DNA of 64,000 bases. Origin: Annona cherimola. Its lineage: Eukaryota; Streptophyta; Magnoliopsida; Magnoliales; Annonaceae. The notes under the pieces are model-generated. The model saw only the letters and a list, made by a program, of their open reading frames with translations. It ran no database searches and was not told where the DNA came from. Made by a program: the position numbers and the translations under genes. Below are positions 46,848 through 57,170 of the stretch, piece by piece (position 1 is the first letter of the stretch; the number at the start of each line of letters is the position of its first letter). The stretch is taken from NCBI GenBank assembly GCA_030490835.1, contig CM059971.1:38364012-38428011 (forward strand), in the 5' to 3' direction.

Positions 46848-47885
46848 AAAACTACCATTTCAAAATAATATTATATTTCAATTTTTAGGTAGAGTAGAAG
46901 ATTATCAAGCCATTATTAGGGAAAGAATATTAAAATTAAGATGTAAACATTTATCTAGGGTGTATTTGGGAAGTTGTAAAACTTTTGATGAAAAGTTTTT
47001 TATGTAAAAGTTGTCAAATTAGTAGAAAATGATGTGATATTATAGGGGTAATGATGAGAAGTAAAGAGAATAAATTTAAAATAAATAGGTTAGTTGTATT
47101 GGTAGTTGTGCAGAAATGATTAAAAGTAGGGTTATTGTATAGAAAGATCTGTAAAAAATAATTTAAAAAAAAGTAGTTATGGAAAGTGACAAGTTTTAAA
47201 TTGAAAAGTTTTAACTTGACAACTTTTGTAAATTGCCAAACACAACCCTAATTGCAAATGGTATAAAGATGTATTTTTAACAGATGTACAATTATTAGAT
47301 GTTGGAACAAAATCTATATATAAAGAAAATTTTTTACAATGACTACCATCTGTTATAGAGAATAAAGTTAAAACTTTAATAAAATAAGAAAATTGTGGAA
47401 AACTACTATATGAAAATTATACGTGGGGAACTTTCTTCTCAAAAATCAAACAAGTAGGTACTGAGTTATGCCATCAAAAGAAGATGGAAGAAACTCACTT
47501 CTTAAAATCCCAAGATTTATCACAATTTTGCTCACATTATGGAATTGAAAAACTACCGTTTCAAAAGAATATTATGAAAAGATCAAGATACCCCAAGGCA
47601 AAACCTTATAAAAAAATACCTCATCAAAATTATGATAAAATAACATACCCTAAAAAACCATCCAAAAGGACTTATAAAAAATATCATAAATCAAAACAAA
47701 AATATTCTAAATCTAAAAAAGATGTTAGATGTTATAAATGTGGAAAATTTGGACATTATGCTTCTAAATGCTATAAGAGACAAGTTAAAGAATTATTAGC
47801 CAAAGAAAATCTCAATTTAGAAACTATAACCAAAAAACTAAAAGAAATAAGTATCACCTCTAGCGAGGAAGAAGAATCCTCTTAA
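46848..47885 (+). pseudogene. Viral coat protein region, C-terminal part, broken
   Basis: Before the MITE, one frame holds GRVEDYQAIIRERI, and after it WYKDVFLTD, both in the style of the caulimovirid coat protein. A Lys-rich stretch then leads to a CCHC zinc knuckle at about 47731-47772 (CYKCGKFGHYASKC), which binds viral nucleic acid, and to an acidic Ser/Glu tail. The breaks are the MITE at 46958-47247 and several stops (for example TGA near 47342). The N-terminus is absent because the insert begins here. Confidence 0.8.
46958..47247. mobile_element. Tourist-like MITE inside the viral coat protein region
   Basis: Starts gggtgtatttgg, ends ccaaacacaacc, and is flanked by cta (46955-46957 and 47248-47250). 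The inner phrases (gtagaaaatgatg, ggttagttgta) match the copy at 57977. The coding frames on its two sides are offset by exactly the length of the MITE plus one target copy, so it went into an open frame. Confidence 0.88.
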
Positions 47886-50381
47886 AATGAACAATTAAAT
47901 TATATAGAAAATCAAGACTAATCCGAATCTAAACCGGAACATCAATGTCAATGCTCCTATTCCCCAAATGAATATCAAACTTCATCAGATTCCTCTTATC
48001 ACTCCCTAAATATGTTAAACTCCACAAATAAAACCCTATTAGATTTAATAAATCAACTACCTGATCCAAAACAAAAGGCTGATTTATTAACCAAATTTTT
48101 AAATATTTCAAATAAAAAAACTCCCGAGGAGGGATGGTTATCACCTAATTTTAATGAAACAACATCATTATTTAGTATAATAAAACATCAAGAGAAATAT
48201 TTAAAAGCTGTGCCAAAACCTCCAACCATTCCTGAAATATATCAAGAGATTAAAACAATGAAACAGGAAATTATATAACTAAAAAATCGAATTCAAATAT
48301 TAGAACTACATAATATAACAGATATCCAAACCCAAAAAGGGCAAGAACAAGAAGAAGAGTTTGAACAAGAATTAAATAACATTATAAAAGAAAATGATCT
48401 CAATCAGCCCGAGTCATCTTTACAAACTTTATATCAGGTTCAGAAAGTTATTTCACAAAAATGGTATTCAAAAATTACTTTGAAAATTATTGATTATCCT
48501 GAAGACTTTTCTATAGAACTCATAGCTCTAATAGATTCCGAAGCAGACTTAAATTGTATAAAAGAAGGTATAATTTCTCCCAAATATTTTGAAAAAACAA
48601 ATTGGTGAATAGCTACTGCTGATGGTACAGATATGACTGTTAGATATAAATTGTCAAGAGCCCATATGTGTAATAAAAATATATGTTTTCAAACCCCATT
48701 TATATTAATTAAAAATATGCAACAGAAGATTATTCTTGGAACTCCCTTTCTACAAATGATAAAGTCATTTACAGTAACAGATGAAGGGATCTATACCACT
48801 ATACAAAATAAAGAATTAATATTCTCATTTATAAAACCATCTGAAATGTCCTTACTAGCAGAATTAAAAGAAACATTATTTTATAAGAAATTTTTTTTCT
48901 GCTATCTCAAGGAACCAAATTCTATAAAAAATATAAAACAACAAATCAAAGGATCACTGAAAAAACATATTGAAGATTTTCATAAAAAATTAAGCCTGGA
49001 AGTATGTTCTGAATTACCCAATGCTTTCTGGAATAGAAAGAAACATATAGTAACATTACCTTATATAGAAGATTTTAATGAAGAAAAAATCCCTACTAAA
49101 GCCAGACCTATTCAAATGAATTTAGAATTATTAAAATATTGTAAGCAATAAATACAAACTTTATTGGATAAAAAGCGTATAAGATCAAGCAAATCACCCT
49201 GGAGTTGTGCCGCCTTCTATGTAAATAACGCGGCAGAAATAGAAAGAGGAGCTCCAAGATTAGTTATAAATTATAAGTCATTAAATAAAGTATTAAAATG
49301 GATTAGATATCCTTTACCTAATAAAAAAGATTTATTACAAAGAATCATCAAAGCAAAAATATTTTCTAAATTTGATTTAAAATTCGGATATTGGCAAATT
49401 CAAATAGTTGAAGAAGATAAGTATAAAACTGCTTTTACAGTTCCTTTTGGGCACTATGAATGAAATGTTATGCCTTTCAGTCTTAAAAATGCCCCATCGG
49501 AATTTCAAAATATTATGAATGATATATTTAATCCTTATTTGGAATTTGCAATAGTCTATATTGATGATATTTTATTATATTCCAATTCCATTCAAGAAAA
49601 TTGGAAACATTTAAAAACATTTAAGCATATAATTCATCATAATGGTTTAGTATTATCTGAAAAGAAAATGAAATTATTTCAAACAGAGATATCATTTCTT
49701 GGATTTAATATAAAAAATAATACTATACAACCAGTTAATAGAGCTATAATATTTGCAGAAAAATTCCCTGATGAAATAAAAGATAAAAAACAACTGCAAA
49801 GATTTTTAGGATGCTTAAATTATGTTGCCGAGTTTTATGAAAAGATTGCTTATGATAGGGGAATATTATTACAAAGATTAAGAAAAAATCCATCTCCCTG
49901 GACTGAAGAACATACTAAGGCAGTCCAGAATATTAAAAGAAAAATTAAGTATTTACCATGTCGACACCTAGCCAATCCAGATTTATATAAAATAGTTGAG
50001 ACGGATGCATCAGATATTGGTTATAGTGGTATATTGAATCAAAAGGATCAAAACAAAGAACAATTAATTTGTTATACTTCAAGATTATGAAATGAAACAA
50101 GGAAGAAGTATCTTACTATTAAAAAAGAAATGTTAGCAATAGTTACTTGTATAAATAAGTTTCCAGGAGACCTTATAAATAAAAAATTCCTACTAAGAGT
50201 CGACTGTTGAGCAGCAAAGCAAATTATTCAAAAGGATGTAAAGAATTTTGTTTCTCACCATATGTTCGCTCGATGGCAAGCAATGTTATCACCCTATGAT
50301 TTTCAAATAGAATATATTAAAGGAGAAAATAATTCTTTGCCTGACTATTTATCTCGAGAATTTTTGCAGGGAAAGAATTAA
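47886..50381 (+). pseudogene. Viral protease, reverse transcriptase and RNase H, broken by stops
   Basis: It continues in the coat protein frame. The protease site near 48530 reads IDSEAD where DTG or DSG plus Ala is usual, so it is altered. RT motifs follow: APRLVINYKSLNKV near 49250, FSKFDLKFGYWQI near 49362, MPFSLKNAPSEFQ at 49470 and IVYIDDILLYS near 49550. RNase H begins IVETDASDIGYSG near 49993. The end LPDYLSREFLQG is the usual end of this polyprotein. Stops stand at 48606, 49149, 49461, 50088 and 50208, among others, but there is no frameshift. The last stop overlaps the next start as TAATG (50379-50383). Confidence 0.88.
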
Positions 50382-51468
50382 TGGCAGCCTCAAGCTCAAC
50401 ATCAAGTTCTACTCCAGCTATAACTCCAACTCCAAAGAATTATAATTTTGAAATGTATAATGATCAACTATTTCTATATTTGGAAAAACCCGACTATGAA
50501 TTATGCAAATCCAACATCACCGAAGAACATTTTTCTTCCAGCGATAAAGAAAATAAAGTCATTTAGGAAACTGTCGCCAAATTTATCAAAAATATCTTCC
50601 CAGGTTTGAATGGTTCATACCAACCGCTCCAGGTAAAAATGTTGAATTTTATGAACGAATTTTTATTACAAACCAATTCTATAACATTGGAGCATGTTAC
50701 TAAACAGCCAAAGGAGATATGATCATTTATTCAAAAATGTTTATAAAAAGAATTTTATCACTAGAAAATTAGCTTGCCAGTGATCCCAATACTTATATCC
50801 CATTTCTTGAAACTCAAAGAAAAATTTATACTTATCCAAAATTTAATTTTTGGGATTACCAAGAGGCCTGGAAAAAGGTTTTTCTAAGGCAAAACAATTA
50901 TTTTTCTCATTCTTGGTGGATCCACTTTAATTTGATAAATCCCTCTCAAGACATCCCTGTTTGGTTCTATGAAAAATTTTGGGAACATTGGGATTTGAAA
51001 AAAGTATTTTGCCAGATGATCTTATTCCTCATTTATCATTCTCTATATCAGACCCGCTAAAGTTTAATGAATTTATAATCCAAGAATCTATTCCCTGGAT
51101 AGTCCGTTGGGACTTTTCCTTCTATATTGATTCTGAAACTTTCTCGTTTATAACTTATACTTCATATTTAAAATTGTGGCCAAAATTCGACTATGAAAAT
51201 ATTCTTCAAAGTTATAAATGACGCCAACATCGAGCATCTTAAAAGGCTTCTGCTGTAGCTGAGTCTCTCTGCTCTTTATCTACTTCTCAAAACCTCAAAA
51301 AAGACATCGGCAAAAACAAATGAAGCATTTAAATCTGCTTTAAGGATGATGAAGAGAGAATTTCCTCGATTATCTGAAAAGGAGCAAAAGCTTAAAGCCT
51401 TCGAGTTCCTATTTTCCAGCCAGATAGATGATGAAATGGACATCTCATCGGCATCTCTATCCCCATAA
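50381..51468 (+). pseudogene. Second large viral ORF, function unknown, frameshifted
   Basis: Starts MAASSSTSSSTPAITPTP and continues in three frames, showing at least two indels plus stops. Later pieces include YTYPKFNFWDYQEAW and ILPDDLIPHLSFSISDP, and a Lys/Glu-rich end near 51300-51468. Its place after RNase H is that of ORF2 of florendo-like viruses or the transactivator ORF of caulimoviruses. I recognise no transactivator motif, so the function is left open. Confidence 0.6.
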
Positions 51469-51846
51469 AAGATGAATTGACATAAAGTTGAAGATTTTAT
51501 TGCCCTGTCAAAAGCAAAGAATCTTATCCCATCAAAAGTAAAGGCAAATAAAACTAAAGAATCTTATCTTTATCAAAAGCAGAGCGATTCGACAAGTGAG
51601 ATTTGTACGACTCCACCTCATCCAGGACACGTGTCTCTACTTTCGGCGCCTTGATCTTATCTCATCCCGGATTTCAAATGTGTTCAAGTCCGTTTTTCAC
51701 TTTTTGAGTCTTTAAATTCAGTCGAGTCTCAGTCGTAAGGGCATCGAAGAAAATCTCGAGCTCTAAGTTTGTCCTGTAAGAGTCATTAGAGTTCTCTACC
51801 TCTTTTTTGTAAGATACTTTTTTCTTTTAATGAAAAGTTTGTTTTA
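51469..51846 (+). promoter_or_regulatory. Viral intergenic region with promoter and leader
   Basis: Lies between the second ORF and the small ORFs, where caulimovirids carry the promoter of the full-length RNA. It has repeats of tcaaaag (three) and aaagaatcttat (two) at 51508-51586, a palindromic gacacgtgtc with a CACGTG core near 51628, and a pyrimidine-rich ctctacctctttttt near 51795. Aaataaaa near 51548 could be a poly(A) signal. No clear TATA box. Confidence 0.5.
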
Positions 51847-52059
51847 ATGTTTACTTATGATGAATGGTTAGAATATTGCATCCTTAGATTTCTCTTATGG
51901 CATGAGGATCATTATGTCTTTAAAGACTGTATTACTTCTGTAATAGAAACCCAAGCTAATGAAATACCCGAAAGAGAAATTCGCATTATAAACCATAATG
52001 AAGAAATTATTGTAGAATTTGAGTGGGAAAGTTATATTTCTTCTGATGAAGAATTTTAA
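51847..52059 (+). CDS. Small viral-leader ORF 1 (70 aa), unknown
   Basis: An intact acidic 70-residue frame (MFTYDEWLEYCIL...SSDEEF) starting right after the intergenic region. Only three bases separate its stop from the next ATG. No family is recognised. Compact packing suggests it was a real viral gene expressed from a polycistronic RNA. Confidence 0.45.
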   Translation: MFTYDEWLEYCILRFLLWHEDHYVFKDCITSVIETQANEIPEREIRIINHNEEIIVEFEWESYISSDEEF

Positions 52060-52062
52060 AAT

Positions 52063-52272
52063 ATGCCATTACCTTATCAAGTGAGAGAACTCGGTCACAG
52101 ACTTAAAGAATTAAAAGACGAAGAAGACAGATTGGTTAGACTTATTAATATTCATAACACTAATATCCATTCTCATAATTTTTTAGTTCACATAGGAGTA
52201 TTCACTACTCTGAAAATAATTCAATATAGTATTAAACTTATTGAAGACCAACTTTATTATCTCCTAAGATGA
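52063..52272 (+). CDS. Small viral-leader ORF 2 (69 aa), coiled-coil-like
   Basis: MPLPYQVRELGHRLKELKDE opens a charged, heptad-like stretch followed by a more hydrophobic second half (HNFLVHIGVFTTL). The stop overlaps the next start (agATGA at 52268-52272). The arrangement suggests coupled translation. Function unknown. Confidence 0.45.
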   Translation: MPLPYQVRELGHRLKELKDEEDRLVRLINIHNTNIHSHNFLVHIGVFTTLKIIQYSIKLIEDQLYYLLR

Positions 52273-52490
52273 ATCAAAACCTTAAAGATTTAAAAGCATA
52301 ATTAAATCATATTAGACGAGAAAAGGAAAGAATAGCAGCTGAACTAGAAATATTAAAACCTAGAAATGAAAATAATGAAAACGAAAATGCTATAATAACA
52401 TATTCAACGAAAAGATTTGAAAAAATATATTTAAGAAGAAGACAAACTTAGAATCCTTACATCTAAAGCAATTGAAAGACTTTTGGCTTA
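52269..52490 (+). pseudogene. Small viral-leader ORF 3, broken
   Basis: Begins MNQNLKDLKA and meets a TAA where a Gln codon would fit. It then continues in frame with RREKERIAAELEIL, a clear coiled-coil pattern. Like the polyprotein, it seems to have died by a C-to-T change. Confidence 0.4.
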
Positions 52491-52499
52491 GAACATATT

Positions 52500-52685
52500 A
52501 TGATTTGGCTTACACACTATAGAAAACAATTACGTCTATTAAGAAAAGAAGACGAATGGTATTTAGAAAATCTTAATAAGCACAATTCAACTACAGTTAT
52601 TCGACAGTATTATGAAAAACAGCTTGCTTGGATCACTCGTGATATAAAAGCTTTAGAAATTTTGATCTCTCGTCTCCTGGGCTGA
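52500..52685 (+). CDS. Small viral-leader ORF 4 (61 aa), unknown
   Basis: MIWLTHYRKQLRLLRKEDEW starts a basic, helical-looking 61-residue frame ending five bases before the primer binding site. It resembles ORF 2 in pattern (both close with 'ALEILISRLLG' or 'LYYLLR'), so the small ORFs may be ancient duplicates. Function unknown. Confidence 0.4.
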   Translation: MIWLTHYRKQLRLLRKEDEWYLENLNKHNSTTVIRQYYEKQLAWITRDIKALEILISRLLG

Positions 52686-52690
52686 AGAAT

Positions 52691-52703
52691 TGGTATCAAA
52701 GCC
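52691..52703 (+). other. Viral primer binding site for initiator tRNA-Met
   Basis: TGGTATCAAAGCC matches the 3' end of plant initiator tRNA-Met (consensus TGGTATCAGAGCC) with one change. In caulimovirids this site marks the start of the circular map and of minus-strand DNA synthesis. Confidence 0.85.
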
Positions 52704-52837
52704 AAGTTGAAGAAAAATTTTGTTTAAAATATCTTCTAAAAAAAACTCAATCATCACGAAGTCGCGCATCCAGCTGAGATCCCGTGTTGCTAAGAAAGCG
52801 TTAAGGGAATACAGCATATAAGACGTTGACTGTGAAG

Positions 52838-52962
52838 ATGAGTTCTCTAAAGATGATGTTTTCAACATCTTCATCTTCTTCTTCAACTAATACTGAAATT
52901 TACTCAGTAAGACTTGATGAGATTCAAAACATGTCTGAAGGAGCCTATGAAAATATTGAAAT
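52838..52962 (+). pseudogene. Start of the first large viral ORF, truncated
   Basis: About 135 bases after the primer site an ATG opens a Ser-rich frame (MSSLKMMFSTSSSSSST) that runs to the end of viral DNA at the repeat border. By its place it should be the N-terminus of the polyprotein whose C-terminal part lies at 46848-50381. The portion in between is missing from this locus. Confidence 0.55.
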
Positions 52963-54215
52963 AATTGTAATTATTTATATGAGTTCATAAAAATTAAATT
53001 CATTAAAATATTTATTTTTAGATAGATTTTAGTTTCATGAATATTATATTTTTCTAATTTTTTGCTATGAGGATATTTTATCGTGTTGATATCATATGTG
53101 GATTTTCTTGATAAAGTATAATATTTGGATTCGATTTGTATAATACGTGATTAATATTATAAAAAAAGCAGCCTATATGCATTTAAAGGTTTAAATTTCT
53201 TTCCCCAGTGCTTGTTATAACTAATTATACATATATTCAATCCAAGCAATTTTTCATATAGGAATTTTAATATGAAAACAATGACAAATAAATAGAGTGC
53301 AATCATATGCACCCGGTGTATTATACCTACTTTTTTATTTTTTCTAAAAATTTTGTCATGAAGCTATTAGTGTATTTAACATATGTATCAATTTTTATTA
53401 TTTTCGGAGACTTTCAAATATTTTTTGAATTTTTAAAAATCAAAAGCATTTACTAAAATGCTACTGATTTTTAAAAACCTGAAAAAACCTAAAAATCTCA
53501 AAAAATGGAAAAAATTAATACACATGTTAAATACACTTAGATTAAAAATTGTGTAAATTTTTTTTCAAACAAATAAAAAAAGGGTTATATGCACCCGGGT
53601 GCATTTTCATAAAAATTTTATAATTTTTCTTATATTATTGTGCGGAAGTCCCATATAAGAAGTCTGTAAATTAAATATAAGACATATTTGTTTAACACAA
53701 AAATTTTTTAATATAAAATTTTTTATTCTCTGCAACTATTTTATTTTTTAATCATTTTTTCACAACTTCATATATAACTAATTTATTTTTTAGTCATACT
53801 AAAAACTATCTATATAACTAACCTATTTATTTTAACATTATTTTTTTACTCCCTATCATTGTTTTTATTATATTATATTATTTTCTTATAACTTAAAAAC
53901 TTTCACACTTAAAATTGAAAAATTTTTATTTAAAAGTTTTATCACTTTTAAAACATACCCATAACAAATAATTTTCGTTTAAAAATCAATTTTAAAATTA
54001 TATATTCAACACCATGATAGTCTAGAATATCATTATTATATAGAATGATGACTCCATAAAGTTCTGGGATATTCCATTGTATATATGAATATATTTAAGT
54101 ATTTAATTTATATATGAAGATATGTTTATTTAGATGAAATTTAATTCTTTTGGCTAAAAAAAAGAATTTTTCGTTAATTATCAATCTATGAAAAATAAAT
54201 CGGTAACATAAAATG
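52963..54215. repeat. Right 1253-bp direct repeat flanking the viral insert
   Basis: Same sequence and direction as 45584-46836. It joins viral DNA at its left edge (gaaaatattgaa|ataattg region) and single-copy-looking DNA at its right edge (aaaatg|gcttctaaaacc). Confidence 0.92.
53295..53604. mobile_element. Foldback MITE, GGGTGCAT family, copy D
   Basis: The duplicate of copy C within the right direct repeat. Starts gagtgcaatcatatgcaccc and ends tatgcacccgggtgcat. Confidence 0.7.
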
Positions 54216-54589
54216 GCTTCTAAAACCTAATTATACAATAGCGGGCTTGAATATTTACTTTAAAGATTTTCAATGGTAACTAATGCTTTTATGACAATAA
54301 TTTAACCAAAAAAGAAAATTAATGTGGGTGTGGAGGATTTCATTCGATTCATGTGTTGGTTGGCTGTAAACCTGTAATTGCATGCGTGGCTATAGATTTA
54401 AGATGAGCAGAGGACAAAGCAATGGAAGGAAAGAAAGAAGCGTAGGAAGGTCAATTCTCAAAACAAAACAAAAGGGGTTTGCGGTGGAGGATGGCGCTGG
54501 CCTCCTGCGAAACTGGAGCCTATGAATAGCAAGAAAACAGGAAGAAAGGAGAGTAAGAAAGAAGCGAAGGAAAGGAAGAGAGAAGAGAG

Positions 54590-54900
54590 ACGTGGGCGGT
54601 CGGATCCCGCCTGTCCGATCCGAACCGTCCGACTTTTCCTGGTATCCAGCCAGCCGGCCCGCTGCGCAGCCAGCTAGCTGGCTGTCTAGCTGCTGCAGCA
54701 GCAGCCACCTTTCAGATTCACCGCTGATCCATCTCGCGCCACCTCAGCGCGGACGAGATTGGCCTGGCTGTGGCGCGGAGAGATGAACGGACAAGGAGGT
54801 CCTTCCCGTAAGAGCATGTCGCTGGCGAGGAGGAAGACGCTGGAGAATGGTAGCAATGATGGCGGGAGGCGGAATTCGGTCTCAGCCCGTCCGTCGTAAG
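54590..54900 (+). other. CpG-rich candidate first exon of an unrecognised gene
   Basis: GC- and CpG-rich DNA, unlike its surroundings. An ATG at 54783 opens MNGQGGPSRKSMSLARRKTL and continues NGSNDGGRRNSVSARPS before a stop. A plausible splice donor (cgtccgtc|gtaagg) lies at the end, about 54892. The short basic Ser-rich N-terminus is not recognised, and no downstream exons could be joined with confidence. Confidence 0.3.
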
Positions 54901-56530
54901 GGATTTTTCGCTTTCTTTTCTTTTCAGACCACGTGTTTGGTTGCCCAAATTGAAACCTTGAAAGCTGTGATTGGAATTTTTTTTTTTTTTTTTTTAACTT
55001 TCGTTGTTTTTTTCTTCTCTTACTCTTGCATTAGGTGAGTTTAAAGTGATGGTTATGAATGTGGAGAAATTTATGGGTTGATGATTCTGACCAAAAACTG
55101 TTGGTTGAATGATCCAAATCTTCGGGTCAAAGTTAGAAGAAAAGGTGGTGTCTTGGATTTGATAAGTGTGGTCATCTGCTCTGTTGTTGGTTTTTGGCTT
55201 TACTGAGAGTATCGCAATTGGAAAGACCCCAAAAAAAAAAAAAAAGGATCGAAGACAAACTATTATTTTCTGAATCATTGCCTTACAAAGTTTTATGGAT
55301 TGGCGACAATTGGGGTACGTTTGGCTTTGCTTTTTGTAAGCGGAAAGCACTGAAATCATGTGCTTTTTATGGATGTTTGGCTTGGTCTATTCCTTCTGCT
55401 CAAATTATTTGTTGGAAAAGCCATAAAAGCTCCATATGTATAAGCTCTGAATTGACACTTTTTTGCTTGATGTATGACTATGCGGTAATTTTACCAGCAC
55501 GTTGAAAAGACACTGTATCATTCAAGATAAAAGCGCTCTCTCTCTCTCTCTCTCTTTCCAGATTTGGATTCTATATGGTGTGATGTGATTTCAGTGAATC
55601 ATCTCATTTTCCTGGGCCTTTTGGCTTTATGATCATGTTTGATATCACCGATAGACTTATCGCGTATAACTTTAAGTTCAATGATCACGAAATCCTTGTG
55701 AGGCCAATGACTACAAAAGAAATAAAGAACTGTGAGAACAAAGGGGTTGAGAACAATGCTGACTTGAAAAAAAACTATTATTTCTCGTGGTTGATAACAA
55801 TGAATCTTTTAGGGTTGATCACTTTAAAAATCAAGAAAGGCAGAATGAAATGCAGTCTGTTGTCTTTGCAATTGCTGAAAAAGAAGTGATTGGAAGAGGA
55901 CTTTCATTTTAAAAATCAACACACAAGTGAATCAGATAATGTCATGAACAAATTGGATGGGGTTTATGATGTGCTACAGGATGAATTAGGAGAATGATGG
56001 CTTTGAAACTTGAAGATGAATGTCTTTTCAAGCCGAGGAGAGATGATGGGATCAAATATAAAAATTGAAGAATCGCCAGTTGATAATTTGACATCTTCTT
56101 GTTGACAATGCAGCTCATGTGGGAGCTAGCATGGATGGACTAAAAAGTGTCTTATAAATTTACAGATTTATCAGATGACATTTTTTTGAGTTTTCTTAGT
56201 AACTTGTTGTTTTTTATAGATCAATTTTGATGCATGAAATTACCCTCGATAAGTGTTAAAATATTCCAATTTGATTTCCTATTGAATACCCATTCAAATG
56301 GGATTCAGATTTCATAAATCCAACACTGTTTTTAACATTGATTGCTTATATAAGTCTGACTTATAAGAGGATTGTGGATTTTAGGGGCATTTCAGTCTTT
56401 TCCAGTTTTTTTTGTCATACAAATAGGTTGTAATAGACAGCTATAGAGACAAAGTTCTGATGAATTTAAAAAATTCCTTTTAAGAGATTGGGTTATGGTG
56501 AGTGATTCCCTTGGGTTTGATGCTTATACA
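54901..56530. other. No recognised gene; TC repeat
   Basis: Could be intron of a gene starting at 54.7 kb. It holds T and A runs near 54980 and 55229 and a (TC)n microsatellite near 55533-55555. A frame at 55629-55889 shows no known motif. The part from about 56100 may belong to the LTR of the Ty3/gypsy fragment to its right. Confidence 0.4.
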
Positions 56531-56539
56531 TAGGAGTGA

Positions 56540-57050
56540 TTCCTAGAGATACTTCTTCTTTTTCCTGTTCTTCTATTATTGCAATTTTAAACAACTTACT
56601 TTCTTTTGTGACAGAATCTCTAATTTCCAAAGTTCTCCTAGAAATCCTACTCTTCCTGTTCAGAGCCGTAAAAGCAGCTCAATCGTTGAGATTTTTCTCA
56701 TCATGTCATGGTCCTCTTGATGAATCCTCATCTAACAGGCCTTTACATTGTCTCTTACTCTTGAAAATTATTGAAACTTTAATGCCTGCTTCGTATTTGG
56801 TTACCCTTAGAGGTTTGAGAATAAACTCTTCATCATCATTGAGATTGGGAATCTGGGATGTCACCACAACAAGTTCAACACTCATTGGCAGTGACATATG
56901 GAAGACAGGGTGGTTTTGGAATTGGATAGCAAGTTATGCTTATAGGCCATCTGACCGATTACTTGCTGCACTTTGAATGGGCTATACAAGCACACGGTGA
57001 TTGAGAAGAGGTTTTGACTTGTATGGCTACTTGATGTAGACAAGATGCTC
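56540..57050 (-). pseudogene. Ty3/gypsy integrase C-terminal end (chromovirus-like)
   Basis: The minus strand reads FKVQQVIGQMAYKHNLLSNS and then, after a shift, HPVFHMSLPMSVE, followed by a chromodomain-like stretch (EEFILKPLRVTKYEA, KSKRQCKGL). Intact elements show 'GPF.V...IG.VAYKL.LP..S.IHPVFHVS.L' and 'W.G.P..E.TWE' here. Frameshifts and stops make it dead; the rest of pol is gone. Confidence 0.75.
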
Positions 57051-57170
57051 GTAGCCAAATTGTTATAGAATGGAAATGCTCTAGAGGAATTAAAAGAGGG
57101 AGATTTTGGAATGAGGGTTTAGACTCTCTTAATAGAGGAAAGAAGTGAAGGACTAAGGGAAATAGATGAA

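Larger units (their letters stand above)
46837..52962 (+). other. Endogenous pararetrovirus (Caulimoviridae), partial genome
   Basis: About 5.8 kb of viral DNA plus a 290-bp MITE. The order is: end of coat protein, protease, RT, RNase H, second large ORF, intergenic region, small ORFs, tRNA-Met primer site, start of the next large ORF. On a circular map the break falls inside the first polyprotein; the part that would hold the movement protein and the coat protein N-terminus is missing. Coat protein through RNase H share one reading frame, which recalls the single polyprotein of Petuvirus and Florendovirus; the genus is not settled. Many stops make it non-infectious as it stands. Confidence 0.9.

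Noticed and set aside
45584..54215. LTR retrotransposon with 1.25-kb LTRs
   Set aside because: The repeats do not start TG and end CA. The primer site lies about 260 bases inside the right end instead of next to the left repeat. The coding order is that of a circular pararetrovirus opened within its polyprotein.
56536..56976. 146-codon plus-strand frame
   Set aside because: The minus strand of the same region carries the recognisable Ty3/gypsy integrase end.
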